DNA of 64,000 bases from Actinacidiphila yeochonensis CN732 (GTDB lineage Bacteria > Actinomycetota > Actinomycetes > Streptomycetales > Streptomycetaceae), in assembly GCF_000745345.1 (NCBI RefSeq), contig NZ_JQNR01000005.1:2108001-2172000 (forward strand). Direction: 5' to 3'. A program made the position numbers and the translations under genes. The notes under the pieces were generated by a model, which had not been told where the DNA came from, searched no databases, and saw nothing but the letters and a program-made list of their open reading frames with translations. This document shows positions 1-8,051 of this stretch, one piece after another (positions within the stretch are counted from its first letter, which is position 1; each line of letters opens with the position of its first letter).

Positions 1-102
1 CGCGCGTTTGGACCGGCGCGCCGTCCCGCCTCCCGGAGTCCCCCGTCGACCGCCGCGCTCCGCCTCACCGGTCGGGTGACGGGCGGGACGGAGGAGTTCG
101 TG

Positions 103-192
103 CGGACAGCCCCGAGGGGCCGCTGCGGACCTTCGCTCCTCGGCGATGTCGCGCGGCAGGGTGATCGAGTATCTGCCGGTGGGCTCACTCGT
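103..192 (-). pseudogene. remnant of a vapB-type antitoxin gene (5' part only)
   Basis: Read on the minus strand, this stretch aligns base for base with the first 30 or so codons of the intact antitoxin gene at 2045-2308 (SEPTGKYSITMPRDIAE matches SEPTGRYSITLPRDIAE). The position of the start codon reads ACG instead of ATG, and one base is missing after the IAE codons, so the frame is lost. Nothing resembling the rest of the gene or its toxin follows. It is a decayed extra copy of the same antitoxin family, 1.9 kb from the live one. Confidence 0.8.
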
Positions 193-214
193 GCCGGCTG
201 TCCTTCCCCGGGAC

Positions 215-625
215 TCAGGATCCGTTGGCGGCGACGGGTGGTGCTACCTGCTCGTGCAGGTGGGAGTCGATGCCGGCCGGGAGCGCGGCGCCGGAGAGGT
301 AGCGTTCGAGCATGTCGCGCCGCTCGGCGAACTGTCGCTCCTGCTCGGCGAGTTGGTCGCGGACCTGCCGGACGCGGCCGAGGAGCGCCGAGCAGTCGCC
401 GTCGGGACGCTTCGATCCCGCGCACGGGATGATCTCCCGGATGAGTTCGGACGACAGGCCCGCGCGGTACAGGTCCTGGACGAAGGCGACCTGGAGCACC
501 GCCTGCTCGTCGTACTCCCGGTATCCGTTGGCGCGGCGCTCGGCGCGCAGCAGCCCCTGCTCCTCGTAGTACCGCAGCGCACGGGTGCTGGTCCCGGTCG
601 CCTCGGCGAGTTCCCCGATTCGCAT
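215..625 (-). CDS. MerR-family transcriptional regulator
   Basis: A 136-aa one-component regulator. The N-terminus MRIGELAEATGTSTRALRYY is the MerR winged helix-turn-helix, followed by YEEQGLL and a coiled-coil dimerisation helix (about residues 75-110, RQVRDQLAEQERQFAERRDML). A Cys in IIPCAGSKRPDGDC and a second Cys eight residues later occur near the start of the coiled coil, but no clear metal-binding set is present, so it probably senses a small organic molecule. The start at 625 is chosen because GGAGGAG lies seven bases before it and the HTH begins there; the frame is open further upstream. It is divergent from the SDR gene, and the MerR-type promoter at 679-710 lies between them, so it most likely controls that gene and itself. 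Confidence 0.88.
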   Translation of the reverse strand: MRIGELAEATGTSTRALRYYEEQGLLRAERRANGYREYDEQAVLQVAFVQDLYRAGLSSELIREIIPCAGSKRPDGDCSALLGRVRQVRDQLAEQERQFAERRDMLERYLSGAALPAGIDSHLHEQVAPPVAANGS

Positions 626-678
626 CGTCCGGCTCCTCCATCCACCCCGGCCCGTCGGCCGCCCGACGCACCGCCGAC

Positions 679-710
679 TTGACCTTGACGTCAACGTGAA
701 AGTCTAGCGT
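679..710 (+). promoter_or_regulatory. MerR-type promoter/operator with 20-bp spacer
   Basis: TTGACC (679-684) and TAGCGT (705-710) are separated by 20 bp, the overlong spacer typical of MerR-activated promoters. The spacer holds an imperfect dyad running from GACCTTGACGTC to the mirrored CGTGAAAGTC. The expected transcription start falls at or beside the ATG at 718, so the SDR message would be leaderless. Confidence 0.72.
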
Positions 711-717
711 GACGGCC

Positions 718-1527
718 ATGACAGCGACTGAACGAAGTGCGCAGCGGGCCGTCGACCAGGGCGCGGCGCTGGTCACCGGGGCCGGAACGGGTATCGGAGC
801 CGCGATCACCGAGAGACTGGCCGCGCAGGGTACGGACCTGGTGCTGGTGGCACGCGACTCCGCACGACTGGAGGCGGCGGCGGCACAACTGCGCGCCGAG
901 CACGGCGTCGACGTGCTGACGGTGCCGCTGGACCTCTCCCGGCAGGGCGCCCCCGCCGAGCTGGCCGAGCGGCTGGCGGAGGCGGGGGTCGAGGTCGGCG
1001 TCCTGGTCAACAACGCGGGCGCCGCCCTGGTCGGAACGGTCGGCGGCGCCGATCCGGCGCGGATACGCGGGCTGGTCGACCTGAACGCCTCGGCGGTCGC
1101 GGAGACGACCGCGCTCTTCCTGCCCGCCATGCTCGCCCGTGGAAACGGCGCCATCGTGAACATCGCGAGCACCGCCGCGTACGCCCCCGCGCCCTACAAC
1201 GCCGCGTACGCCGCGTCGAAGGCGTTCGTCCTCTCCTTCACCCACGCGCTCTGGCACGAGACCCGCGACACGGGCGTCCGGGTGGTGGCGGTCAGCCCCG
1301 GCGCGACCGAGACCCCGATGAACCCCGGTAGCGCCCGCGGCAAACGCCGCCCCGGACAGGTCGCCGACACCGTCATGGCCGCCCTGCGCGGCCGCGGCCC
1401 CGCCGTCGTCGACGGCCGCGCCTTCGTGTTCCAGACCTTCGTGTTCAGCCGGCTGCTCCCCACGCGGACCGCGGCCAGGATCACCGGAAGCTACTTCCGC
1501 AAAGGGGCCCTGCGAAAGCAGTCCTAG
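718..1527 (+). CDS. SDR-family NAD(P)-dependent oxidoreductase
   Basis: A 269-aa classical short-chain dehydrogenase/reductase. The cofactor loop is GAGTGIGAAI, followed by NNAG at the middle of the fold, and the active site has the Ser-Tyr-Lys arrangement (IVNIAS, then YAASK). The C-terminal SPGATETPM matches the usual substrate-side loop. The substrate cannot be told from sequence. The gene is divergent from a MerR regulator and has no own Shine-Dalgarno; ATG 718 lies seven bases after the -10, which suits a leaderless message (an in-frame GTG at 709 would sit inside the -10). Its last 57 bp are repeated at 2350-2406, on the far side of the toxin-antitoxin cassette. Confidence 0.88.
   Translation: MTATERSAQRAVDQGAALVTGAGTGIGAAITERLAAQGTDLVLVARDSARLEAAAAQLRAEHGVDVLTVPLDLSRQGAPAELAERLAEAGVEVGVLVNNAGAALVGTVGGADPARIRGLVDLNASAVAETTALFLPAMLARGNGAIVNIASTAAYAPAPYNAAYAASKAFVLSFTHALWHETRDTGVRVVAVSPGATETPMNPGSARGKRRPGQVADTVMAALRGRGPAVVDGRAFVFQTFVFSRLLPTRTAARITGSYFRKGALRKQS
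1469..1525. repeat. left 57-bp direct repeat around VapBC cassette 1
   Basis: This is the 3' end of the SDR gene. It recurs at 2350-2406 with a single mismatch (AAAGGGG against AAAGCGG). The two copies bracket the VapBC operon on both sides, like a target duplication or a recombination footprint. Confidence 0.9.
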
Positions 1528-1634
1528 CGCTCTGACCGCGATGGTTCGCCGGGTTGGAGGCCGTCGAGTCATTCTCTCCGTGACGGTCTCGTGGAGGTGC
1601 GGGGCAGCCGGCTGATCGCCGTGGCCCCGGCCAG

Positions 1635-2048
1635 TCAGACCTTGATGACAGTGACGCGTCCGCCGCAGAGTGCGGAGATGTCGTCGGGGTCCGAGGTGAG
1701 GACGGCAACGGGTTGTGGTGCGGCCAAAGCAGTGGCGGCGAGCATGGCGTCGATGGCGTGCCTGTGCCCGTGCAGCCCAGCGGCTGAGAGAAGGCCGGCT
1801 GCGTGCTGGGCGACCGTCTCGGTGATCGGTTCGACTGTCAGGCGGGAAAGCGTCCAGTCCAAGGCAGAACGGTTGATTCGAGGGTGGATCACCTCCACCA
1901 GCGTGGCCGCTGAGGTGATCACCCGCAGGTCGTCGGCGCGGGCCAAGGCAAGCCAGCCCGTCACCGCCCGGTCGCGTAGGACGGCTTTGGCCAACCCTTC
2001 GCTGTCAAGAACGATGGAGCCCCCAGGGGTGGCGGGGGAGCGGATCAT
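1635..2048 (-). CDS. vapC: VapC-type PIN-domain toxin
   Basis: A 137-aa PIN-domain protein, the usual length for VapC ribonuclease toxins. The acidic residues expected at the metal site are visible: Asp in IVLDSEGLAK near residue 15, Glu in TLVEVIHP, Asp in HAIDAMLAAT, and the C-terminal TSDPDD. Such toxins cleave RNA unless bound by their antitoxin. Its start overlaps the antitoxin stop by four bases (ATGA), so the two are translationally coupled. It is one of two VapC genes in the window; the other is at 49398-49919. Both sit on the minus strand between direct repeats. Confidence 0.9.
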   Translation of the reverse strand: MIRSPATPGGSIVLDSEGLAKAVLRDRAVTGWLALARADDLRVITSAATLVEVIHPRINRSALDWTLSRLTVEPITETVAQHAAGLLSAAGLHGHRHAIDAMLAATALAAPQPVAVLTSDPDDISALCGGRVTVIKV

Positions 2049-2308
2049 GCGGCGTTCGCTTTGCCCGGCCTCTGCTCGCGACGCGCCTGGAGCAGTTGGT
2101 CGCGCAGGGACTGGATCTCCTCGTCGGTGACAGGGCCATGCTCGGCCTCGGCGACCTGGATGAGTTCGTTGAGGTTGTCTCGTTCGATCTGGCGGGCGAC
2201 GGCGGACGTCACGTAGGCGGACAGCCCCGAGGGGCCGCCGCGGGCCTTCGCGGCTTCGGCGATGTCGCGCGGCATGGTGATCGAGTACTTGCCGGTAGGC
2301 TCACTCAT
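2045..2308 (-). CDS. vapB: VapB-type antitoxin (ribbon-helix-helix)
   Basis: An 87-aa antitoxin. KYSITMPRDIAEAAKARG is a ribbon-helix-helix DNA-binding strand and helix, then LSAYVTSAVARQIERDNL, and the charged tail (ARREQRPGKANAA) would wrap the toxin. The start at 2308 follows an AGGATAGG ribosome site; the frame continues upstream, but that extra part lies in the promoter. The protein is expected to neutralise the coupled PIN toxin and repress the operon. A decayed copy of its 5' part lies at 103-192. Confidence 0.85.
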   Translation of the reverse strand: MSEPTGKYSITMPRDIAEAAKARGGPSGLSAYVTSAVARQIERDNLNELIQVAEAEHGPVTDEEIQSLRDQLLQARREQRPGKANAA

Positions 2309-2349
2309 GCTACCTATCCTACCTTCTATCCTCCCCACGGCGCGGGCGT

Positions 2350-2406
2350 CCGCGGCCAGGATCACCGGAAGCTACTTCCGCAAAGCGGCCCTGCGAAAGC
2401 AGTCCT
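2350..2406. repeat. right 57-bp direct repeat around VapBC cassette 1
   Basis: Second copy of the SDR 3' end, just upstream of the antitoxin start. It is followed by a short extra echo of the repeat end (GCGAAAGCGGTCCTAG, 2407-2422), so the terminal 16 bp are present twice here. Confidence 0.9.
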
Positions 2407-2588
2407 GCGAAAGCGGTCCTAGCCGGCTCCGTAAGTGAGTGAGGGACGGCGCGTCGCAGTGAAACCGCAGGTCATCGACTCTGCGGTCGGGACGTCGCCG
2501 AAGGCCGAGGGCACCGTGCCGACCGTCGGCGGAGTGCCGTGGTCCGTGCCAGGGCGAGGCGGTCATGGGGGTGCCGGGCCCCGGCCGC

Positions 2589-4275
2589 TCACTCGGTGCG
2601 GAGGAGTGTCGGATCGGGCCTGCGGTCGGTGACGGCCCAGGCGGGCGGGGTGGCTACGGCGATGCCGCACAGCGCGACCGCGGCCATGACGGCGACCGCA
2701 CCCAGGTGGGCTCCGACATGACCCGCGGTGATCCGGTCGAAGGCACTGTTGAGGAGGACGTCGGTGACAGCGGCGAGGGCGCCGACCATGATCATGGGGA
2801 TGGCGGGATACCAGAGTTGGGCTCGTCGCAACGTCGACGTTTCCGCGCCCGCGACCACCAGCGACGCCGTCACACGTCGGCGGCTGACGGCGGCGTCGTA
2901 TCCGGTGATGGCCAGAGTGGTCAGCAGCAGGAGGGCCACGGCTGCGGCCGCCGTCCAGGTCACGGCCCGGTAGGGGGCGATGTTCGCGGCGGACTGGGCG
3001 AGTTGCAGGGACGTGCTGTCGATGACGGCGGCGGGATCGGCGGCCAGGACGCGTGAGCGGACGGCCGATTCGGTCGCGGCGGTGCCGTCGGTGAACACGA
3101 GGAGTTCGCGTGCGGGGGGCGCGGCCGTCGAGGTGCCGGCAAGGGCCACCGGGGGGATCAGCAGGTCCGCGGTGAAGGCGCCGGCTCCTGAGACGCGGGG
3201 AAGACGCAGGACCGCGGAGGGCGCGGTGACCTGGATACGGGGCGCCCCGGGTGAGGGATCGGTGGCATAGGAGAGTTCCACGTGCTGACCGGGCCGGACG
3301 CGGATGCCCGTACCGGGCCAGTCGATCCGCGCCGGTTGGCCGGACGGCGGACAGGAAGTGAGGTCGCGGCCCCAGATCGCCTGGAGGTCGGCGCAGTCGG
3401 CGACCAGTGCGGACACCAGCTCGGGGGCGGTCCCCGGGAGCGCTGGAGCGGTCTGGTAGAGCCGCAGGGCCACGGCGGCCCGTACCTGGGGGATGGCGGT
3501 GTAGTCGGCAGCCGTGACAGCGGCGGTGGGGTGGTCGATCACCACGGCGCGTCCGGCCGGCGTGGCGGACGCCTTGGCCAGGTAGTCGGTCGCCGAGCGG
3601 TCGAAGACGGACAGGAGCAGGCCCGCGGATTGCCAGGGCCACCATGCCCAGGGCCAAGGAGGACGCCGCCCGCGTGGTGTCGTCCTGGCCTCGGTGCAGC
3701 CGGGTGGCGGCCAGTTGGAGAGCCAGGCGGTTGCTGCGCCTGGCCGCCCGTCCGGTCCAGGAGCGGACAAGGGCGGGAAGTGCCACTGGTACGCCGACCA
3801 GGCACAGCAGGACGGCCAGGTAGAGCAGCGCCAACAGGAGGGTCTGATCGCCCCCGGCGTGCGCCGGTTGGTGGATGACCAGTCCGGCCAGGCTCAGGAT
3901 GCCGACTGCCAGCGGCAGGACGCGGCGCAGCCGGGCCGGCGGGCGATCCGCGGAGCGACGCTCCACGTTCTCCAGAAGACTCAGTTCGGGTACCAGTTCG
4001 CCGAACCGGAGGACGAAACCGAACCGGCTGCGGCGCAACTCGCTGAGCTCGTCGTCCGTGGCGGTGTCGACCCGCATGTCTCCCAGCCTGATCCTGCCGG
4101 CCGAGGGGCGCACCATACCGGCCAGACAGTGCAGGAGCGTCGACTTGTCCGAACCGCTCCGCCCGACGACCGTGACGATCTCTCCGCTGCCAACGGACAG
4201 CGACGCGTCCTCCAGCGCGACGTGTTCGCCGTAGACGACGCGCAGGACTCCGCTTCCAGCAAGGCCGACCTCCAT
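2589..4275 (-). pseudogene. decayed ABC exporter: truncated ATPase fused to FtsX-like permease, frameshifted
   Basis: The minus strand first encodes the N-terminal half of a LolD/MacB-type ATPase: a Walker A that reads GRSGSDKST, with Asp where Gly is expected, and then FGELVPELSLLENV. The signature motif, Walker B and the rest are missing. The frame runs straight into the middle of an FtsX/MacB permease (LRRVLPLAVGILSLAGLV and further membrane segments). Near 3628 the frame changes by one base and the permease continues (AGLLLSVFDRSATDYLA) to a normal FtsX-like end at TLLRTE. A deletion, a damaged Walker A and a frameshift together make a functional product very unlikely. It is divergent from the MarR-MFS operon. 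Confidence 0.82.
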
Positions 4276-4581
4276 ATAGGTACTGAACCGCGCCAGTCCG
4301 CAGCCCCGTCTTCCTGTCGGGCTCCCGGGCGATCCACGGGTCCGGGTGATGCCCGCTCGCGGCCTGCCTGGAGTGGCGGTTCGGGCAGGGGGCGGACATC
4401 GTGCACCGCGACGGGCCGGGGCCGGGGCTGAGTTCGGCGCCCGCGGGCTGACTGGCCGCACAGAAAGAGGGGACTTCGTGATGGTGGCGCCCGATCCGGG
4501 TGGAGAAGCCCTGACTTGGACTATTGCTTGCGTCACCCAAGTACTTGTGGTACTCAAGTATAGTACTCGTGAGGAGTGTTG
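4276..4581. other. gene-free divergent region between the ABC pseudogene and the MarR operon
   Basis: About 300 bp. The right 45 bp hold the MarR promoter and operators, described separately. On the plus strand an open frame ends at a TGA near 4450 (about 30 codons, CLEWRFGQGADIVHRDG region); it may be a gene remnant, but I do not recognise it. Confidence 0.5.
4539..4564 (+). promoter_or_regulatory. MarR operator/promoter of the efflux operon
   Basis: CAAGTACTTG (4539-4548) is a perfect 10-bp palindrome and TACTCAAGTA (4551-4560) a nearly perfect one. The second runs into TATAGT (4559-4564), a good -10 for the MarR gene at 4582. Paired palindromes over the -10 point to autorepression by the MarR protein encoded just downstream. 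Confidence 0.7.
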
Positions 4582-5160
4582 ATGGTGGATCAGGTGGTGG
4601 GGATGCCCGCCGTCGGCGAGGAAGTAACGGTTCCGCGCGGAGAGTGCGGCGGCCGCGGGGGCGGGGAGCCCTCGGTGGCGGACTCGGTGATCGATCTGCT
4701 GCGAACGGTGCGGCGGTCCAAAGCCCGGCTGCTGGCCGCGGCCGGTGACGACGTCGACTCGGCGTTGCAGATGCTGCTGCGTACCGCGGCCGTCGAAGGC
4801 CCGGCCCGGGCGAGCGCGCTGGCCGTCAGTGTGCAGTCGGACCTGTCGACGGTCAGCCGCCACGTCGCCGTGCTGGTGACGCGGGGGCTGCTGGAACGCC
4901 GGGCCGACCCGGTGGACGGCCGCGCCAACCTGCTGGTCGTCACCGACGCCGGCCGGGCCGTGATCGCCGAGCACGAGCGGGCCCGTTCCGCGTTCTTCGA
5001 GGAGGTGCTGGACGGCTGGGCGCCCGAGGAGCGGAGCCAGTTCGCCCAGCTGCTCGCGCGGTTCACCGCCGCCTACGACACGACTCACACCCATTGGACA
5101 ACCGGCCGGGAGCGGTACTCCGTTCGCGTCGCCGGCTCAGCAGAAGGCAGCACCGTATGA
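4582..5160 (+). CDS. MarR-family transcriptional regulator
   Basis: A 192-aa winged-helix regulator. The core runs from about residue 55: LQMLLRTAAVEGPARASALA, the recognition region SDLSTVSRHVAVLVTRGLL, and the wing ERRADPVDGRANLLVVTDAGR, where the DxRxxxxxLT-like wing motif is characteristic. Residues 1-35 are a Gly-rich, poorly conserved extension. ATG 4582 is preferred over TTG 4576 because GAGGAG ends five bases before it. It overlaps the MFS gene by four bases (ATGA), so regulator and pump are one coupled unit. The expected role is repression of the pump until a drug-like ligand binds. Confidence 0.9.
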   Translation: MVDQVVGMPAVGEEVTVPRGECGGRGGGEPSVADSVIDLLRTVRRSKARLLAAAGDDVDSALQMLLRTAAVEGPARASALAVSVQSDLSTVSRHVAVLVTRGLLERRADPVDGRANLLVVTDAGRAVIAEHERARSAFFEEVLDGWAPEERSQFAQLLARFTAAYDTTHTHWTTGRERYSVRVAGSAEGSTV

Positions 5161-6896
5161 GTGTCACTGCAACCCATCCGGCGGATGCGCCGTCCGATGG
5201 CGCGCTGACCCATCGCCAGATCCTGACCATCCTGTCCGGGCTCGTCCTGGGCATGTTCCTGGCCGCGCTGGACCAGACGATCGTCTCGACCGCGATCAAG
5301 ACGATAGGCAACGACCTCAACAACCTGTCCGCACAGGCATGGGTCACCACGGCGTTCCTGATCACCTCGACGATCGCCGCACCGCTGTTCGGCAAGCTGT
5401 CGGACATCTACGGCCGCAAGCGGCTGTTCATGCTCGCGATCGTCATCTTCGTGATCGGGTCGGCGCTGTGCGGCCTGGCCCAGTCGATGTACGAACTGGC
5501 CGCGTTCCGCGCCTTCCAGGGCATAGGCGCCGGCGGCATCATGCCGCTCGCCCTGGCGGTGATCGGCGACATCATCCCGCCGCGTGAGCGGGCCCGCTAC
5601 CAGGGCTACATGATGGCCGTCTTCGCCAGCGCCTCCGTCCTCGGACCGGTCCTGGGCGGCCTGTTCTCCGGCACGGACAGCTTCCTGGGCACCGCCGGCT
5701 GGCGGTGGATCTTCTACATCAACGTCCCCATCGCGGCCTTCGCGCTGGTCGTCATCGCCAAGGTGCTCCACCTCGACCACGTCCGCCGGGAGCGGAAGAT
5801 CGACTGGTGGGGTTCGGCGCTGCTCGCCGTCGGCCTGGTGCCGCTGCTGGTCGTCGCGGAGCAGGGCCAGAGCTGGGGCTGGGCCTCGGTCAGCTCGTTC
5901 GCCTGCTACCTGATCGGTGCGGCCGGTCTGGTGCTGTTCGTCTGGGTCGAGAACCGGATGGGGGACGACGCCCTGCTGCCGCTGCGGCTCTTCCGCAGCA
6001 GCACCTTCTCCGTCGCCTCCGCCCAGGTCACGATCATCGGTATGGCGATGTTCGGCGGCATGTCGGTCATCCCGCTCTACCTGCAGATCGTCAAGGGCGC
6101 CTCGCCGACCAAGTCCGGGCTGCTGACGCTGCCGCTGGTCGCCGGTCTGATGATCGCCTCCGTGGTGGCCGGCCAGCTGGTCGCCCGCACCGGCCGGTAC
6201 AAGATCTTCCCGGTGGTCGGGTCGCTCCTCATGGTCATCGGCATGGCCGTGATGATCACGATCGGCGCCGACACCCCGCTGTGGCAGACCGACGTCTACA
6301 TGGCCGTCTTCGGCGTCGGCCTCGGCCTGAACATGCAGAGCCTGGTGCTCGCGATGCAGAACTCGGTGCCCGCGAAGGACATGGGCGTCGCCTCCGCAGC
6401 GTCGTCGTTCTTCCGCTCCATCGGCGGCACCCTCGGCACCGCGATCTTCCTGTCGGTCCTCTTCTCGCTGGCCGGCACCAAGATCCCGCACGAGTACGCG
6501 AAGGCCGGCGCTACCCAGAGCTTCACCGAAGCCTCCAAGGCCCACCCGGACCAGGTCGCCTCGCTCCACCAGCACCTGAGCGGCGGACTGAACGACACCT
6601 CGTTCCTCAACGGGCTCGCCAAGCCGCTCAGCCACCCGTTCTTCGTCGGCTTCTCCGACTCCGGTGACGTGGTCTTCGCGGTCGTGGCCGTCCTGCTGCT
6701 GGCGGCGGTCGTGTTCTCGCTGATGCTGAAGGAGGTCCCGCTGCGGCTGGTCTCGGGCAACCAGGCCCGTTCCGAGGCGGAGGCGGTCTCCATGAACAAG
6801 GCCGACGCGGCCGGTGGGCCGGACGCCGGTACGGCGGACTCCGGCCCGTCGGCTGGTGCTTCGGACGCCGAGACGTCGGCGGTGGACCCGGCGTGA
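5157..6896 (+). CDS. MFS drug efflux transporter, DHA2 (EmrB/QacA) family
   Basis: A 579-aa membrane protein long enough for the 14-helix DHA2 drug:proton antiporters. LDQTIVSTAIKTIGNDL at about residue 37 is the first-helix motif of this family, GKLSDIYGRKRLF is the MFS cytoplasmic loop motif A after helix 2, and the GPVLGG motif C lies in helix 5. The C-terminal 60 residues are an Ala/Ser/Asp-rich cytoplasmic tail. Its start lies inside the MarR stop (ATGA) with AAGGCAG upstream. Paired with a MarR repressor, it is probably an inducible multidrug or antibiotic exporter. The substrate is unknown. Confidence 0.92.
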   Translation: MSVTATHPADAPSDGALTHRQILTILSGLVLGMFLAALDQTIVSTAIKTIGNDLNNLSAQAWVTTAFLITSTIAAPLFGKLSDIYGRKRLFMLAIVIFVIGSALCGLAQSMYELAAFRAFQGIGAGGIMPLALAVIGDIIPPRERARYQGYMMAVFASASVLGPVLGGLFSGTDSFLGTAGWRWIFYINVPIAAFALVVIAKVLHLDHVRRERKIDWWGSALLAVGLVPLLVVAEQGQSWGWASVSSFACYLIGAAGLVLFVWVENRMGDDALLPLRLFRSSTFSVASAQVTIIGMAMFGGMSVIPLYLQIVKGASPTKSGLLTLPLVAGLMIASVVAGQLVARTGRYKIFPVVGSLLMVIGMAVMITIGADTPLWQTDVYMAVFGVGLGLNMQSLVLAMQNSVPAKDMGVASAASSFFRSIGGTLGTAIFLSVLFSLAGTKIPHEYAKAGATQSFTEASKAHPDQVASLHQHLSGGLNDTSFLNGLAKPLSHPFFVGFSDSGDVVFAVVAVLLLAAVVFSLMLKEVPLRLVSGNQARSEAEAVSMNKADAAGGPDAGTADSGPSAGASDAETSAVDPA

Positions 6897-6940
6897 ACCG
6901 GTAGGCGGAAGCCGGCGGGGCCGGGGAACGTTCTCGTACG

Positions 6941-6971
6941 ACTCACTGCGCGGCGACGCTGCGCAGTGAGT
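6941..6971 (+). terminator. hairpin terminator after the MFS gene
   Basis: ACTCACTGCGC (6941-6951) pairs perfectly with GCGCAGTGAGT (6961-6971) across a 9-base loop, about 45 bp after the transporter stop. There is no T tract, as is common in Streptomyces. Confidence 0.8.
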
Positions 6972-7032
6972 CCTTCCGGCCCCCCGGCCCCCGGCCCCCC
7001 GGCCCCCAGCACCGCCGGTGGGTCGCAGGGGC

Positions 7033-7200
7033 TCAGGTCGCGGGAACGGCGAGCAACACGAGAGCCGTCGCGACCAGGCCCAGAACTCAGCCGGCTGCCG
7101 AGGGCGCCATACGGTTCCACGACCGCTCCGGCGACCGGGACCGCGCGGTCGGGGCCGTGCTCCGACGCCACCAGCTCACGACGCGCGCGTGGTCCGCCCC
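7033..7200 (-). pseudogene. degenerate C-terminal copy of the neighbouring membrane-protein gene
   Basis: On the minus strand the words SWWRRSTAPTARSRSPERSW parallel RWWRQSTAPEARFRPPVRPS near the end of the gene at 7218-7781. After a stop and a frame change, LGLVATALVLLAVPAT followed by a stop parallels that gene's C-terminal membrane helix. It is a broken partial tandem duplication of the last 45-50 codons. Confidence 0.7.
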
Positions 7201-7217
7201 GACGCCTGGCCGCGGCC

Positions 7218-7781
7218 CTAGTACCCCAGGACGGCGAGCCAGATGACGATCGCTACGAGCAGGACCAGGAGGATTCCGGCTTGCGCCGTCGTCGGACGGC
7301 TCGGTCGCACCGGCGGCCGGAACCTCGCTTCCGGGGCGGTGCTCTGCCGCCACCATCTGAGGACCCGCCAGTACTTCACCTCGAACTCGGGGTCGGGGTT
7401 CCGGGTGCTGTGGTGGAGTGCGGGCAGGCTGCGGCGCCGGCCGTCCGCGAGGGCTATCCACACCCTGAGCGTCTTCTGCTCGTCGGCGTCGATCTCGCGT
7501 AAGTCGATCCAGCGGATCTCCTGCCAGGGGTAGGTGCGGCGTCGCCTGAAGCCCCAGCAGACGGTTATCCCGGAAGCCCCGACCGTGGTCCAGCTCCGAG
7601 TGGCGACGATGACGGCGAGACCCGACAACGCGATCATCCCGCCCGCCAGCCAGTACTGGGCCAGACGGGTGGCTTGGAAGAAGCCGGCGGTCGCATCGGA
7701 GAGCAACCCCAGAACCAGCGGCACCGGTATCGACCGCAGGGCATGGCGCCGATCCTTGCTCCGGAAGCTCAGCTCGTCCAC
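7218..7781 (-). CDS. membrane protein with PH-like domain, unknown function
   Basis: About 187 aa. Two hydrophobic segments near residues 17-60 (VPLVLGLLSDATAGFF and AGGMIALSGLAVIVA) are followed by a region typical of bacterial PH-like membrane proteins (VGASGITVCWGFRRRRTYPW, then the QEIRWIDLREI type), and a C-terminal helix (ILLVLLVAIVIWLAVLGY). The Trp-rich stretch YWRVLRWWRQ lies before the last helix. The frame is open further upstream, but GTG 7781 lies seven bases after a TAGCGT -10-like box and is the best start, implying a leaderless message. A broken copy of its 3' end follows at 7033-7200. No functional assignment is possible. Confidence 0.65.
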   Translation of the reverse strand: MDELSFRSKDRRHALRSIPVPLVLGLLSDATAGFFQATRLAQYWLAGGMIALSGLAVIVATRSWTTVGASGITVCWGFRRRRTYPWQEIRWIDLREIDADEQKTLRVWIALADGRRRSLPALHHSTRNPDPEFEVKYWRVLRWWRQSTAPEARFRPPVRPSRPTTAQAGILLVLLVAIVIWLAVLGY

Positions 7782-8051
7782 AGCTCGCACGCTACTCGCC
7801 GGCTCTCGAACGAGTGAGCCGATTCCGTTCGTTCTCCTTTTCCTTGCCCCCTGGTCGCCGAGTCGCCGGGTGAGGTTGTCCGGCACAGGACTCGGTCCGG
7901 TTCACCGCACGCGGGCGGCACCGGAAGGCACCGCGCCAGGGGCGGGGTGATCCGGGAGTCCGGGGGACGAGGCGCCGGTCCGGCACCGGCGGCGCGGTTC
8001 GCGCGCGGCACCGCAGACGGCGAACAGGGTTGCCGGCCACAGTGGTTGGAC

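Noticed and set aside
1469..2406. attL/attR of an integrative element
   Set aside because: No integrase, excisionase or tRNA gene; only the toxin-antitoxin operon lies between the repeats.
4358..4450. Short plus-strand reading frame near the MarR promoter
   Set aside because: About 30 codons with no start, ribosome site or recognisable family.
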